From contig JAGBHE010000083.1 of NCBI GenBank assembly GCA_017935675.1, positions 1 to 64,000 on the forward strand: a stretch of 64,000 nt of DNA. The letters run 5' to 3'. The stretch comes from Clostridia bacterium (GTDB lineage Bacteria > Bacillota > Clostridia > UBA1381). The notes below the pieces were generated by a model that saw only the letters and a list, made by a program, of their open reading frames with translations, had not been told where the DNA came from and did not search any database. Positions 1 to 8,156 of the stretch are shown here, piece after piece. Both the position numbers and the translations under genes were made by a program. Each line of letters opens with the position of its first letter. Position 1 is the first letter of the stretch.

Positions 1-1658
1 GGATTTTCTTCGTTATCTGCAATAAATTCATTAAGGTTGCTTTCAGTAATATAGAATTTCGCATTACTGTCGAAAAGCATATAATCAATTCTATCCTTCG
101 GATAATCAGGATCAATCGGCATATATGCTGCTCCCGATTTTAGTATACCAAACATAACAGGAATTAAGTAGCTGTTTCTTGGCAGAGCAAATACAACTAT
201 GTCATTGGGCTTAACGCCTTTTTCTATTAGGCTGTTTGCAATACGATTCGACAGCTTGTTTAATTCATCATAAGTCAGAGTTTTATCACAAGCGATAACC
301 GCCGTTTTGTCAGGCGATTTCAAAACCTGTTCTTCAAACAGTTGATGTACGCATTTGTCTTTTGGATATTCTGTTTTTGTATCGTTAAAAGCATATAAAA
401 GAGTTTCCGTTTCAGATTGAGAAAGGATATTTAAGTCAGGTATTTTTTTATCTTCTGAAATTGCATCTTCAAGCAGATTAAAAATATGCTCATGCATACG
501 ATTGATTTCGCTGTCAGAAAATTTATCAATCAAATAATCGTAATGGATTTTTAAGATACCTTCACTGTCTCTGTCGTCAATATGTATTTGCAGACTTTCT
601 GTCTGCATTCCCGAGTGGTACCAAGTGCTTTCAAAGTTTTCACCGGCAATTTTAGCATTTTGATAACTGAGCATTATATCATAAAGATTACCTTCAAACC
701 TGAATTCGCTCCGAAGTGCGGAAAGCACATCACCATAGTTGAATTTCTGATGGCGAAGAGCAGAAAATAAGCTATCTGAAACAGATGTCAGATTTTCACT
801 AAATGTTTTTTCGTTTTCAAGTTCGACTAAAAGGGGAACGGTGTTAATAAACATTCCCATTGTGTTTTGCTCTGTCTTGCCTTTTCTGTTGAGAACAGCT
901 GTGCCGATATAAAACTTCTCTTGGTTCATTTTAATACGGTTTACATACACACCAAGTACTGTCATAAGAAGCATATATACAGATGTATTATGACTTTTAG
1001 TATACTCTACAATCCTTGCCGTTTTATCAGCATCTACAATAAATGTCTTTCTTTCTGCAGCATATGAATGTGCTTGCTTGTCCGAAATATATGTAACTTC
1101 ATCACATTTTTTGAATTGGTCTATATAATACGCCTTGTCCTTTTCATATCTTTTGCTGTTTAAGTATTCATCTTCTGACTTGATATAATCAATATACGAT
1201 TTATATTCAGGCGTTTCACCGTTTAAAATCCGGTTAAACTGCGTTCCGATTAAAGATAATGTCCATGCATCGCTTATAATATGGTGAAGCTTCACAAGCA
1301 GTCCGTAACCGTTTTCTATAACCACAATATTTGCATCACAAAGAGAGCCGTAGAAGTCTATCGGCTCTTTTGCATATTTTTCTGCATACAAATCAAGCTC
1401 CGCTTTATCTTTAAATCGGAGTACATTAATTTTCTGCTCTGTGTATTCAGATACAGTTTGATATGGAACGCCGTCTTTCTCAAGGATTCTTATCCTTAAA
1501 GCATCATTAAGACGAAAAATTTCATTTACTGCATTCGTAAGAGCGGAAATATCCTTTTGCCCTTTTATCAAAATACTTCCACAGACGACAGCAATGCTGC
1601 CGCCTGCGAATTTTTCCGTATCATAGATTAGCTTTTGCGGTTTTGTTAAGCGCTGCAT
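1..1658 (-). CDS. Non-ribosomal peptide synthetase, condensation-adenylation part (3' end beyond window)
   Basis: Reading from an ATG at 1658, preceded by AAAGGAGAT, the frame stays open to the window edge (about 552 residues visible). Residues 125-132 read HHIISDAW, the HHxxxDxW active-site motif of condensation domains, which join an acyl or peptidyl donor to an amino acid. From about residue 455 the protein has adenylation core A1 (LTYDELNKLSNRIA) and A2 (GILKSGAAYMPIDP), so an adenylation domain begins, but its substrate pocket lies outside the window. It is the third gene of an operon, 15 bases after a free carrier protein and behind an acyl ligase; that order suggests the condensation domain takes an acyl group from the carrier and N-acylates an amino acid. 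The C-A identification is sure; the product is unknown. Confidence 0.93.
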   Translation of the reverse strand, partial: MQRLTKPQKLIYDTEKFAGGSIAVVCGSILIKGQKDISALTNAVNEIFRLNDALRIRILEKDGVPYQTVSEYTEQKINVLRFKDKAELDLYAEKYAKEPIDFYGSLCDANIVVIENGYGLLVKLHHIISDAWTLSLIGTQFNRILNGETPEYKSYIDYIKSEDEYLNSKRYEKDKAYYIDQFKKCDEVTYISDKQAHSYAAERKTFIVDADKTARIVEYTKSHNTSVYMLLMTVLGVYVNRIKMNQEKFYIGTAVLNRKGKTEQNTMGMFINTVPLLVELENEKTFSENLTSVSDSLFSALRHQKFNYGDVLSALRSEFRFEGNLYDIMLSYQNAKIAGENFESTWYHSGMQTESLQIHIDDRDSEGILKIHYDYLIDKFSDSEINRMHEHIFNLLEDAISEDKKIPDLNILSQSETETLLYAFNDTKTEYPKDKCVHQLFEEQVLKSPDKTAVIACDKTLTYDELNKLSNRIANSLIEKGVKPNDIVVFALPRNSYLIPVMFGILKSGAAYMPIDPDYPKDRIDYMLFDSNAKFYITESNLNEFIADNEEN

Positions 1659-1673
1659 ACACTATCTCCTTTA

Positions 1674-1886
1674 TCATTTGCTTTCAATATAACTGATAAT
1701 GTCATTTACGGTAACAAGCTTACGAACATCTCTGTCTGAAATTTCGATATCAAATTCATCCTCAAAGGCTATTACGATTGACACAATATCAAAAGAGGAT
1801 AATCCCAAATCATTTATAAGTGTGGATTCCGGTGTGATTTCTTCGGAAGTATACTCTGAAAGTATATTTTTTATTTGTTCTAACAT
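1674..1886 (-). CDS. Stand-alone acyl/peptidyl carrier protein
   Basis: A 70-residue acidic carrier protein. The motif LGLSSFD in the middle holds the serine expected to carry 4'-phosphopantetheine (family consensus GxDS; here the aspartate is serine). The C-terminal part (DRDVRKLVTVNDIISYI) matches helices 3-4 of the fold. It lies between an AMP-forming ligase (16 bases upstream) and an NRPS, so it most likely receives an acyl group from the ligase and presents it to the condensation domain; a role in primary fatty-acid synthesis is less likely because no fab genes are near. The ribosome binding site is GGAGG just before the ATG. Confidence 0.9.
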   Translation of the reverse strand: MLEQIKNILSEYTSEEITPESTLINDLGLSSFDIVSIVIAFEDEFDIEISDRDVRKLVTVNDIISYIESK

Positions 1887-1902
1887 TGTCTTTCCTCCAA
1901 AT

Positions 1903-3453
1903 TTATCTTTTAATCTTTTTAGTTGTGGTTTTATTAAATTCCGTATCTCTGAACTTTATGTTCTGCACCTGCTTATAAAGCGGCAGAGTTTTATTAAGTT
2001 CATTGATTTTTTCTTTTATATTTTCTGTGTTTTCGGCGTAAATTTCTGCTGTGATAATATCATTTTCGCTATACACCAAAACCTCAATAACATTTTCAAT
2101 CCGTTGTATTTTTTCTTCCAATTCTTCGGGAGATACATTTTTACCGTTTGAAAGAATGATTAAATTTTTCTTCCTGCCGGTAATGAATAAATGATTGTTT
2201 TCGATATATCCCAAATCGCCTGTTTTAAACCATCCGTCTTCAAAAGCGTCCTTGGTTGCGCTCTCATCCTCGTAATATCCAAGCATCACATTATCGCCGC
2301 GAACCAAGATTTCGCCGTCTTTTTCTTTTATTTCATTGCAAGAAAGAACAAGTCCGACACTATCTTTAACGGGTGCTTTGTTTCTGTTCACCGCAACAAC
2401 GGGGGCACATTCTGTAATGCCATATCCGTTTAAAACAGTAATCCCCAATTCATCAAAGCATTTTATGTACTGCTCATTGATAGGCGCACCGCCTGATACG
2501 ATTAAGTCAAGCTCACCGCCAAAAGCATCAAGAACGCTTTTGAATACCTTTCTTCGGATATCAATACCAACCCTGCGCAAGGCATTGCTTATTTTAAGCA
2601 TTGTCTTTAAAAGTCTGTCCTTCCCCTGTTCTTCTGCGGTAGTCCATATGTTTTTATACATAGTTTCAACATAGAGTGGAACTAAAAACATATTTTGCGG
2701 TTTAAAGTCTTTTAAGTCCTGCTTGAATGTTCGGAGACTTGAATTGATAGAAATCGTAACGCCTTTTAAGAGCATGGATAATACACTTGTTGAAAATGCA
2801 AAGGTATGATTCAAAGGAAGCGTGAGCATTGACTGACCTGCAATATACACATTTTCACAGGAGCTTATAATATCCGCTGCAAAGCTCTTGTGACTGAGCA
2901 TTACGCCCTTTGGCTTACCTGTTGTTCCGGATGTATATATGATAGAGCATAACTTTTCATTGTCAATTTCATAATCAATAAAATCTGTATTGCCGTTTGC
3001 TGTAAGCTCGTTACCTTTTGCGATGTATTCATCAAAATCATTCATATTAAACAGCTTCAAATCCTTATGGCTTTCGGCTATATCCGAATATGTATCGGCA
3101 TAGATAAGAGCATTAGCACCGCTTTGTTTAATCAAGTCGGCAATATCTTCATCAGAGAGTTCTTTATCTATCGGCACAATGATGTTACCGCCGTTTACAA
3201 CAGCAAAATAAGACAAAATCCACCGATAGCTGTTTTCGCCGATAAGTGCAACCTTGCTGTTTTTGATGCCTGAGCCATACAAATAAGCACCAAAGGATTG
3301 TATATCCGTTTTAAACTGTTCAGCGGTTACCTTGACAATTTCCTTTTTCTTTTTATACATAAATGCAATCTCATTCGGCATAGCCGTTCGGAGATTAACT
3401 AATTCTTTTAAATTCTCAATATGAGGTGTTTTATTTAAGGGATAATCAGTCAT
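1903..3453 (-). CDS. AMP-forming acyl ligase (acyl-CoA synthetase / fatty acyl-AMP ligase family)
   Basis: A 516-residue member of the ANL superfamily. The ATP-binding P-loop reads YTSGTTGKPKGVMLSH, later motifs NGYGITE and GWFKTGDLGY are present, and the C-terminal hinge region contains GRKKNLIILSNGKNVSPEELE, with a lysine-rich tail (TTKKIKR) where the catalytic lysine is expected. I start it at the ATG at 3453, which has AAGGAGAA at good spacing, rather than 30 bases upstream where the codon falls inside a terminator stem. As the first gene of the acyl ligase-carrier-NRPS operon, it probably activates a carboxylic acid and loads the neighbouring carrier. It could also make an acyl-CoA; sequence alone does not decide. 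A structured leader precedes it. Confidence 0.9.
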   Translation of the reverse strand: MTDYPLNKTPHIENLKELVNLRTAMPNEIAFMYKKKKEIVKVTAEQFKTDIQSFGAYLYGSGIKNSKVALIGENSYRWILSYFAVVNGGNIIVPIDKELSDEDIADLIKQSGANALIYADTYSDIAESHKDLKLFNMNDFDEYIAKGNELTANGNTDFIDYEIDNEKLCSIIYTSGTTGKPKGVMLSHKSFAADIISSCENVYIAGQSMLTLPLNHTFAFSTSVLSMLLKGVTISINSSLRTFKQDLKDFKPQNMFLVPLYVETMYKNIWTTAEEQGKDRLLKTMLKISNALRRVGIDIRRKVFKSVLDAFGGELDLIVSGGAPINEQYIKCFDELGITVLNGYGITECAPVVAVNRNKAPVKDSVGLVLSCNEIKEKDGEILVRGDNVMLGYYEDESATKDAFEDGWFKTGDLGYIENNHLFITGRKKNLIILSNGKNVSPEELEEKIQRIENVIEVLVYSENDIITAEIYAENTENIKEKINELNKTLPLYKQVQNIKFRDTEFNKTTTKKIKR

Positions 3454-3471
3454 CACAGTTCTCCTTAAAAC

Positions 3472-3507
3472 AAAAAAGTGCATAGCCCCTTATATAGAGC
3501 TATGCAC
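3472..3507 (-). terminator. Rho-independent terminator in the leader of the acyl-ligase operon
   Basis: Reading leftwards, GTGCATAGC (3507-3499) pairs perfectly with GCTATGCAC (3486-3478) and is followed by six T (3477-3472). It sits only 18 bases before the acyl-ligase start codon, so it would stop transcription before the operon unless an alternative fold prevents it. This is the typical position of an expression platform of a transcription-attenuating leader. Confidence 0.85.
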
Positions 3508-3659
3508 AGAAAAACGCGCATTCTCTGATATAAGGTCGCCAAACACTTAAAATATCCTTCACCATGCAGGAAATCAGAGAAGGTCCGTTTTTTACAAAAC
3601 ACACACCTGCCGGCGAAAGAATAAAAAATTCTCATTATATAATATTTTAAGTATTTGGC
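3508..3659 (-). promoter_or_regulatory. Structured leader RNA, candidate riboswitch of unassigned class
   Basis: The predicted transcription start (3659) coincides with the first base of an 18-bp helix: 3659-3642 pairs with 3555-3538 with a single G-U pair. Inside are a small hairpin (AGAAT/ATTCT), a GCAGG/CCTGC helix and a GTTTT/AAAAC hairpin. Loop bases 3581-3573 (TTCTCTGAT) are perfectly complementary to 3529-3521 downstream of the closing helix, which would form a pseudoknot or an alternative helix. A terminator follows at 3507-3472. I compared it by eye with T-box, SAM, TPP, FMN, purine, lysine, glycine, cobalamin, THF, ZTP, fluoride and c-di-GMP consensus motifs and found no match. Confidence 0.65.
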
Positions 3660-3665
3660 ACACCG

Positions 3666-3694
3666 ATTATAACATAAAAATTCATTGTATGCAA
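3666..3694 (-). promoter_or_regulatory. Sigma-A promoter of the acyl-ligase/NRPS operon
   Basis: On the minus strand TTGCAT (3694-3689) and TATAAT (3671-3666) are separated by exactly 17 bases. The start point predicted seven bases after the -10 box is the G at 3659, the first base of the long closing helix of the leader. Confidence 0.8.
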
Positions 3695-4030
3695 TATTTT
3701 TTGCATGATTTCAGCGTTTTTTCTAATAAATGCAGAAATTTATGTTCAGCTTGCACAATAAGCTGTATCAAAAGTACCCCTTTAATTTAATGAAAACAGC
3801 GGCACAATAAGCTGTAAAACAAATTGTATCGCCATAATCCAAACAGCTTTTGTGATAATAAAAAGGATCTCAATTCCGAGATTTTTAATTTTTTTATAAT
3901 GCATATGTGACAGGATATGACCGTTTTTGACGAAATTCAAGTATTAAAATATTCGCTTATTTCCACGCATATTCTTATATTATGTGCACTATATACAAAA
4001 AATATGCTGACTTTTTGTGAATTAAAATGA
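3695..4030. other. AT-rich divergent spacer with paired repeat boxes
   Basis: No gene was found. The segment holds a 15-bp direct repeat GCACAATAAGCTGTA at 3753-3767 and 3802-3816; the first copy lies in the inverted repeat CAGCTT-7-AAGCTG (3747-3765) and the second in ACAGC-GCTGT. These lie upstream of the -35 box of the leftward operon and could be binding sites for an unknown regulator. A TGACCGTTT box at 3918-3926 recurs in the fru promoter. Confidence 0.5.
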
Positions 4031-4059
4031 TTGATTTTGACCGTTTATCGTGTTATAAT
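4031..4059 (+). promoter_or_regulatory. Sigma-A promoter of the fructose operon
   Basis: TTGATT (4031-4036) and TATAAT (4054-4059) with a 17-base spacer. The box TTGACCGTTT (4037-4046) begins directly after the -35 element and is shared with 3918-3926 (TGACCGTTT), a possible operator for the adjacent DeoR-type regulator. Confidence 0.75.
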
Positions 4060-4099
4060 TAAAGCACTAAAAGAAAATATTATTAAAGGGAGCGAGACA

Positions 4100-4867
4100 A
4101 TGCTTGCAGAAGAAAGAATGTCAAAAATAACTCAGCGTGTTAATGAACAAGGCAGCGTAACCGCGCAGGAGCTTATGGAATACCTCAATGCGTCAGAGTC
4201 AACAATACGGCGCGATTTGAACGCCCTTGATGCGGCAGGAGAAATAATAAAGGTTCACGGCGGGGCAATGTCAGTAAACACATCATTCAAAATGCGTGAT
4301 GATGAAATCTCCGACAGACGCATTACAAATATCAACGAAAAGAAACTTATAGCCAAATATGCGGCAGGACTTATAAAGAAAGACGATTTTATATATATAG
4401 ACGCCGGGACAACAACGGAATTTATCATTGACTACATCACAGAAAAAAATGCCGTTTATATAACAAACGCCGTAAATCATGCGTGTAAGCTTTCACATAT
4501 GGGTTGCGAGGTTTATCTTACAGGCGGCAGACTTAAGGGCGCAACAGAAGCCATTGTCGGCGCGGAAACACTTGAAACACTTTCCAACTGTAATTTTACA
4601 ATCGGCTTTTGGGGTACGAACGGAATTCATAAAAAAACAGGCTTTACCACACCCGACAAAGAGGAAGCAGGCGTAAAAAGAATATCATTTATGAATTGTA
4701 AGAAGCCGTATATCGTTGCGGACTCATCGAAATTCGACTCCATAAGCCCCGTAAGATTTGCGGATTTTGATGACGCCGTTATAATAACGGAAAAGATTGC
4801 AAAGGGATATGAAGCCTGCAAAAATATTATTTTAGCAAAAGGTAATGAAAAGAGGAATGTGTTATGA
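4100..4867 (+). CDS. fruR: DeoR/GlpR-family transcriptional regulator of fructose use
   Basis: A 255-residue protein with an N-terminal DeoR helix-turn-helix (MLAEERMSKITQRV, then ASESTIRRDLNALDAAG, typical of the recognition helix) and a C-terminal DeoRC sugar-phosphate sensor domain (IYIDAGTTTEFI, TGGRLKGATEAIVG). I chose the ATG at 4100 behind GGGAGC; an upstream TTG in the same frame would place the start inside the promoter. It overlaps the fruK start by ATGA. In known systems such regulators repress the fru operon until fructose-1-phosphate binds; the gene name is inferred from context. Confidence 0.9.
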   Translation: MLAEERMSKITQRVNEQGSVTAQELMEYLNASESTIRRDLNALDAAGEIIKVHGGAMSVNTSFKMRDDEISDRRITNINEKKLIAKYAAGLIKKDDFIYIDAGTTTEFIIDYITEKNAVYITNAVNHACKLSHMGCEVYLTGGRLKGATEAIVGAETLETLSNCNFTIGFWGTNGIHKKTGFTTPDKEEAGVKRISFMNCKKPYIVADSSKFDSISPVRFADFDDAVIITEKIAKGYEACKNIILAKGNEKRNVL

Positions 4868-5775
4868 TTTATACTGTTACATTTAATCCTGCCATTGATT
4901 ATGCAATAGGAGTAGAAAATCTTCAGCCGGGAATGACAAACCGCGCAAGCTATGAACAGCTCCTGCCGGGTGGAAAGGGTCTGAATGTTTCTGTAATTCT
5001 TAATCATTTGGGAATAGAAAATACGGCTCTCGGTTTTATTGCCGGATTCACCGGCACAGAAATCAAACGAAGCTTTGAAGCTTTAGGCGGGCATAGTGAT
5101 TTTATTGAACTTAAAAACGGATTTTCAAGAATAAATGTAAAGATAAAATCAAATAAAGAAACAGAAATCAACGCCGTGGGCCCCATGATTGATAAAGCGG
5201 CAGCATCAGAGCTTTTAAAAAAGATTAACACATTGAAAAACGGTGATACGCTTATTCTTGCAGGAAGCATTCCGGCTTCACTGCCGGACTCACTTTACAG
5301 TGACATTATGAAAATGCTCTCCGACAGGGATATTATGATTGCAGTTGACGCTACAAAGGATCTGCTGGTCAATGTACTTGAACACAAGCCGTTTCTTGTC
5401 AAGCCCAATAACCACGAGCTGGGGGAAATATTCGGAGTAACATTAACAACCCGCATGGAGGTTATTCCCTATGCTAAAAAGCTTCAGGAAAAGGGTGCAA
5501 GAAATATTCTTATATCAATGGCAGGCGAAGGCGCAGTGCTTATAACGGAAACAGGAGATGTGCTTATGAGCGAAGCACCTAAGGGAATTGTTAAAAACTC
5601 GGTCGGCGCGGGAGACTCCATGGTCGCGGGATTTATTGCAGGCTGGTGTGAAAAGCATGATTACGCACACGCATTTAAAATGGGATTATCCGCAGGAAGC
5701 GCAAGCGCATTTTCAGAAAAGCTTGCGACAAAAGAAGAAATTAAACGAGTCTATAATTCATTTAATTTAACTTAA
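4864..5775 (+). CDS. fruK: 1-phosphofructokinase
   Basis: A 303-residue PfkB-family sugar kinase. It opens with IYTVTFNPAIDYAI and LPGGKGLNVSVIL, typical of the FruK/LacC branch, and ends with the anion-hole and catalytic-base motif VGAGDSMVAGFIAG. It phosphorylates fructose-1-phosphate, delivered by the downstream PTS permease, to fructose-1,6-bisphosphate using ATP. Its start overlaps the regulator's stop codon (ATGA), so the two are translationally coupled. The neighbouring FruA makes this assignment stronger than tagatose-6-phosphate kinase. Confidence 0.95.
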   Translation: MIYTVTFNPAIDYAIGVENLQPGMTNRASYEQLLPGGKGLNVSVILNHLGIENTALGFIAGFTGTEIKRSFEALGGHSDFIELKNGFSRINVKIKSNKETEINAVGPMIDKAAASELLKKINTLKNGDTLILAGSIPASLPDSLYSDIMKMLSDRDIMIAVDATKDLLVNVLEHKPFLVKPNNHELGEIFGVTLTTRMEVIPYAKKLQEKGARNILISMAGEGAVLITETGDVLMSEAPKGIVKNSVGAGDSMVAGFIAGWCEKHDYAHAFKMGLSAGSASAFSEKLATKEEIKRVYNSFNLT

Positions 5776-5807
5776 CCAAACATAAAAAATATTAAGGAGG
5801 AGATACT

Positions 5808-7790
5808 ATGAAAATCACGGATTTACTTGACCGCCGTTCGGTAGAAGTAAACGGCTCGGCTGCGTCCAAGGAGGACGCAATCAACAAAATGGTTGATTTG
5901 ATGTGTAAAAGCGGAAAAATCAACGACAAGGAAGAATACAAAAAGAAAGTATTTGCAAGGGAAACCGAAGGCTCAACGGGTATCGGCGAGGGCATAGCAA
6001 TTCCTCACGCAAAATGCGACGCTGTTTCAAAACCCGGTCTTGCGGCAATGGTAGTTAAAGACGGCGTAGACTTCGACTCCCTTGACGGAGAGCCTGTTTC
6101 GCTTATATTTTTAATTGCAGCCCCAAATACAAAGGAAAATGTACATCTTGATGTTTTAGGCAAGCTGTCTGTTATGATGATGGACGAAGATTTTTCAAAC
6201 AAGCTTAAAGCTGCAAAATCAGTTGACGAATTTTTACAAATCATCGATAATGCAGACGAGGAAAGCAAGGGCATTGACGAATACGGCGCGGAGGTATCCG
6301 ATGCAAAATGCAATATAGTTGCTGTTACCGCTTGTCCGACAGGTATCGCTCACACATATATGGCTGCCGAAGCGCTGGAGAAAGCTGCAGTTAGCAACGG
6401 CTGTTCAATTAAGGTTGAAACACGCGGCTCCGGCGGAGCTAAAAACGTTATAACCACGGACGAAATTAAAAAGGCTGACTGCGTCATTATAGCCTGCGAT
6501 GTGAATGTGCCAATGGACAGATTTGACGGCAAAAAGCTTATCAAGGTTCAGGTGTCGGACGGAATAAGCAAGGCAGACGCCCTTATAAAGCGCGCTATAA
6601 ACGGAGACGCTCATATATACAGTGCAGAAGGGAACGCCGAGGACAGCGTTCCAACCGACGGCAAAGAAAGCATAGGACATACGCTTTACAAACACCTTAT
6701 GAGCGGCGTATCGCATATGCTTCCATTCGTTATCGGAGGCGGAATACTTATTGCCATTGCATTTTTGCTTGACGATTTCAGCATCAATCCTGCAAATTTC
6801 GGTAAAAATATTCCGATAGCAGCATTTTTCAAAACAATAGGAGAAATTGCGTTCGGACTTATGCTCCCTGTGCTTGCCGGATATATTGCATATAGTATAG
6901 CCGATCGTCCGGGACTGGCAGTGGGCTTTGTCGGAGGTATGCTTGCAGCTAACGGCAACGCAGTTCTTGAATGGCTGAATGCTGACGGACAGAGCTTAAC
7001 CTACGGAGGACTTAACGGATTTATTCAAAATAATGTCTTCGGCGCTTCAGGAAATACGGTATCAGGCTTTCTCGGTGCACTTGTTGCGGGATTTGTCGCC
7101 GGATATATAGTGCTTTTGCTCAGAAAGATATTCTCAAAGCTTCCGCAAAGCATGGACGGTATAAAGCCGACGCTTCTTTATCCGGTCCTGGGGATATTCA
7201 TTATCGGAACGCTTATGATTCTTATTTTCAATCCGCTTATCGGTATTGTGAACACAGGACTGGCAAATGCACTTAACGCTATGGGAAACAGTTCAAAAAT
7301 AGTTCTCGGCATCGTTCTCGGTGCAATGATGGCTATTGATATGGGCGGTCCCATAAACAAAGCCGCATATGTATTCGGAACAATGGCTATTGCAAACGGA
7401 AATTATGATATTATGGCGGCAGTTATGGTTGGCGGTATGGTTCCGCCTATCGGCATAGCGCTTGCAATTACCTTTTTCAAGAACAGATTTAATAAGACTG
7501 AAAGAAATTCAGGTATTACAAACTATATTATGGGACTGTGCTTTATAACAGAGGGAGCTATCCCGTTTGCGGCGGCAGACCCTGTAAGAGTAATTCCTTC
7601 AACAGCCTTGGGCGCAGCTGTGGCAGGCGCACTTTCAATGTTGTTTAAATGTACTCTTATGGCTCCGCACGGCGGCATATTCGTATTTGCCGTTGTCGGT
7701 AACTGGCCGATGTATCTTGTTTCACTTGCCGTCGGTTCGGTTGTAACAATGTTTATGCTTGCGCTTTTAAAAAAGCCTGTTAATGAATAA
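5808..7790 (+). CDS. fruA: PTS fructose permease, EIIABC in one chain
   Basis: A 660-residue membrane protein with three PTS domains. The IIA domain (about 1-145) has the phosphorylated histidine H67 in GIAIPHAKCD. The IIB domain (about 165-265) has the active cysteine in VTACPTGIAHTYMAAEAL. The IIC domain (from about 290) is a multi-span transporter with GGILIAIAFLL, MAIDMGGPINKAAY and TEGAIPFAAADP. It imports fructose and phosphorylates it to fructose-1-phosphate. An AAGGAGGAGAT ribosome binding site precedes the ATG, 32 bases after fruK. Confidence 0.96.
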   Translation: MKITDLLDRRSVEVNGSAASKEDAINKMVDLMCKSGKINDKEEYKKKVFARETEGSTGIGEGIAIPHAKCDAVSKPGLAAMVVKDGVDFDSLDGEPVSLIFLIAAPNTKENVHLDVLGKLSVMMMDEDFSNKLKAAKSVDEFLQIIDNADEESKGIDEYGAEVSDAKCNIVAVTACPTGIAHTYMAAEALEKAAVSNGCSIKVETRGSGGAKNVITTDEIKKADCVIIACDVNVPMDRFDGKKLIKVQVSDGISKADALIKRAINGDAHIYSAEGNAEDSVPTDGKESIGHTLYKHLMSGVSHMLPFVIGGGILIAIAFLLDDFSINPANFGKNIPIAAFFKTIGEIAFGLMLPVLAGYIAYSIADRPGLAVGFVGGMLAANGNAVLEWLNADGQSLTYGGLNGFIQNNVFGASGNTVSGFLGALVAGFVAGYIVLLLRKIFSKLPQSMDGIKPTLLYPVLGIFIIGTLMILIFNPLIGIVNTGLANALNAMGNSSKIVLGIVLGAMMAIDMGGPINKAAYVFGTMAIANGNYDIMAAVMVGGMVPPIGIALAITFFKNRFNKTERNSGITNYIMGLCFITEGAIPFAAADPVRVIPSTALGAAVAGALSMLFKCTLMAPHGGIFVFAVVGNWPMYLVSLAVGSVVTMFMLALLKKPVNE

Positions 7791-7819
7791 TAAAATAATT
7801 TTTAAGGAGGATTTTAACA

Positions 7820-8077
7820 ATGAAAGAATTTAAGTATGTAGTAACCGACCCTGAGGGTATCCACGCAAGGCCTGCGGGAGAGTTTGTAAAGGCGGCTTCA
7901 AAATTCAGTTCAGATGTAAAATTAACCAAGGACGGAAAAACCGTCAGTGCAAAAAAAATTTTCGGGGTCATGGGACTTGCGGTTAAGCAAGGTCAGGAGC
8001 TTACCATAACGATTGAAGGACCCGATGAAGATACTGCATCAGCAGAGCTTGAAGAGTTTCTTAAAAATAACCTGTAA
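7820..8077 (+). CDS. ptsH: PTS phosphocarrier protein HPr without Ser46
   Basis: An 85-residue HPr. The active-site histidine is H15 in GIHARPAG. The conserved regulatory Ser46 of Firmicute HPr is replaced by lysine: residues 43-52 read SAKKIFGVMG where B. subtilis has NLKSIMGVMS. It should therefore relay phosphate from Enzyme I to FruA but not be phosphorylated by HPr kinase at position 46, so it should not act with CcpA in catabolite repression. It has a strong AAGGAGG site 29 bases after fruA. Confidence 0.95.
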   Translation: MKEFKYVVTDPEGIHARPAGEFVKAASKFSSDVKLTKDGKTVSAKKIFGVMGLAVKQGQELTITIEGPDEDTASAELEEFLKNNL

Positions 8078-8091
8078 TCCCCTCATTGTAA

Positions 8092-8124
8092 GCCTGCCCC
8101 GATGAGCTTATCGTCCGGGCAGGC
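8092..8124 (+). terminator. Hairpin between ptsH and ptsI
   Basis: GCCTGCCC (8092-8099) pairs with GGGCAGGC (8117-8124). No T run follows directly, so it is more likely a partial terminator or mRNA-processing/stability element setting the ratio of HPr to Enzyme I than a full stop. Confidence 0.5.
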
Positions 8125-8156
8125 AATTAAATATTTTTAAGGAAGGAAGTTGCCAA

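Noticed and set aside
1699..2151. 150-codon open frame on the plus strand
   Set aside because: It lies antisense to the carrier and ligase genes, has no family features, and is a by-product of their codon usage.
3508..3659. Leader as a T-box
   Set aside because: The T-box consensus AGGGTGGNACCGCG and specifier-loop layout are absent.
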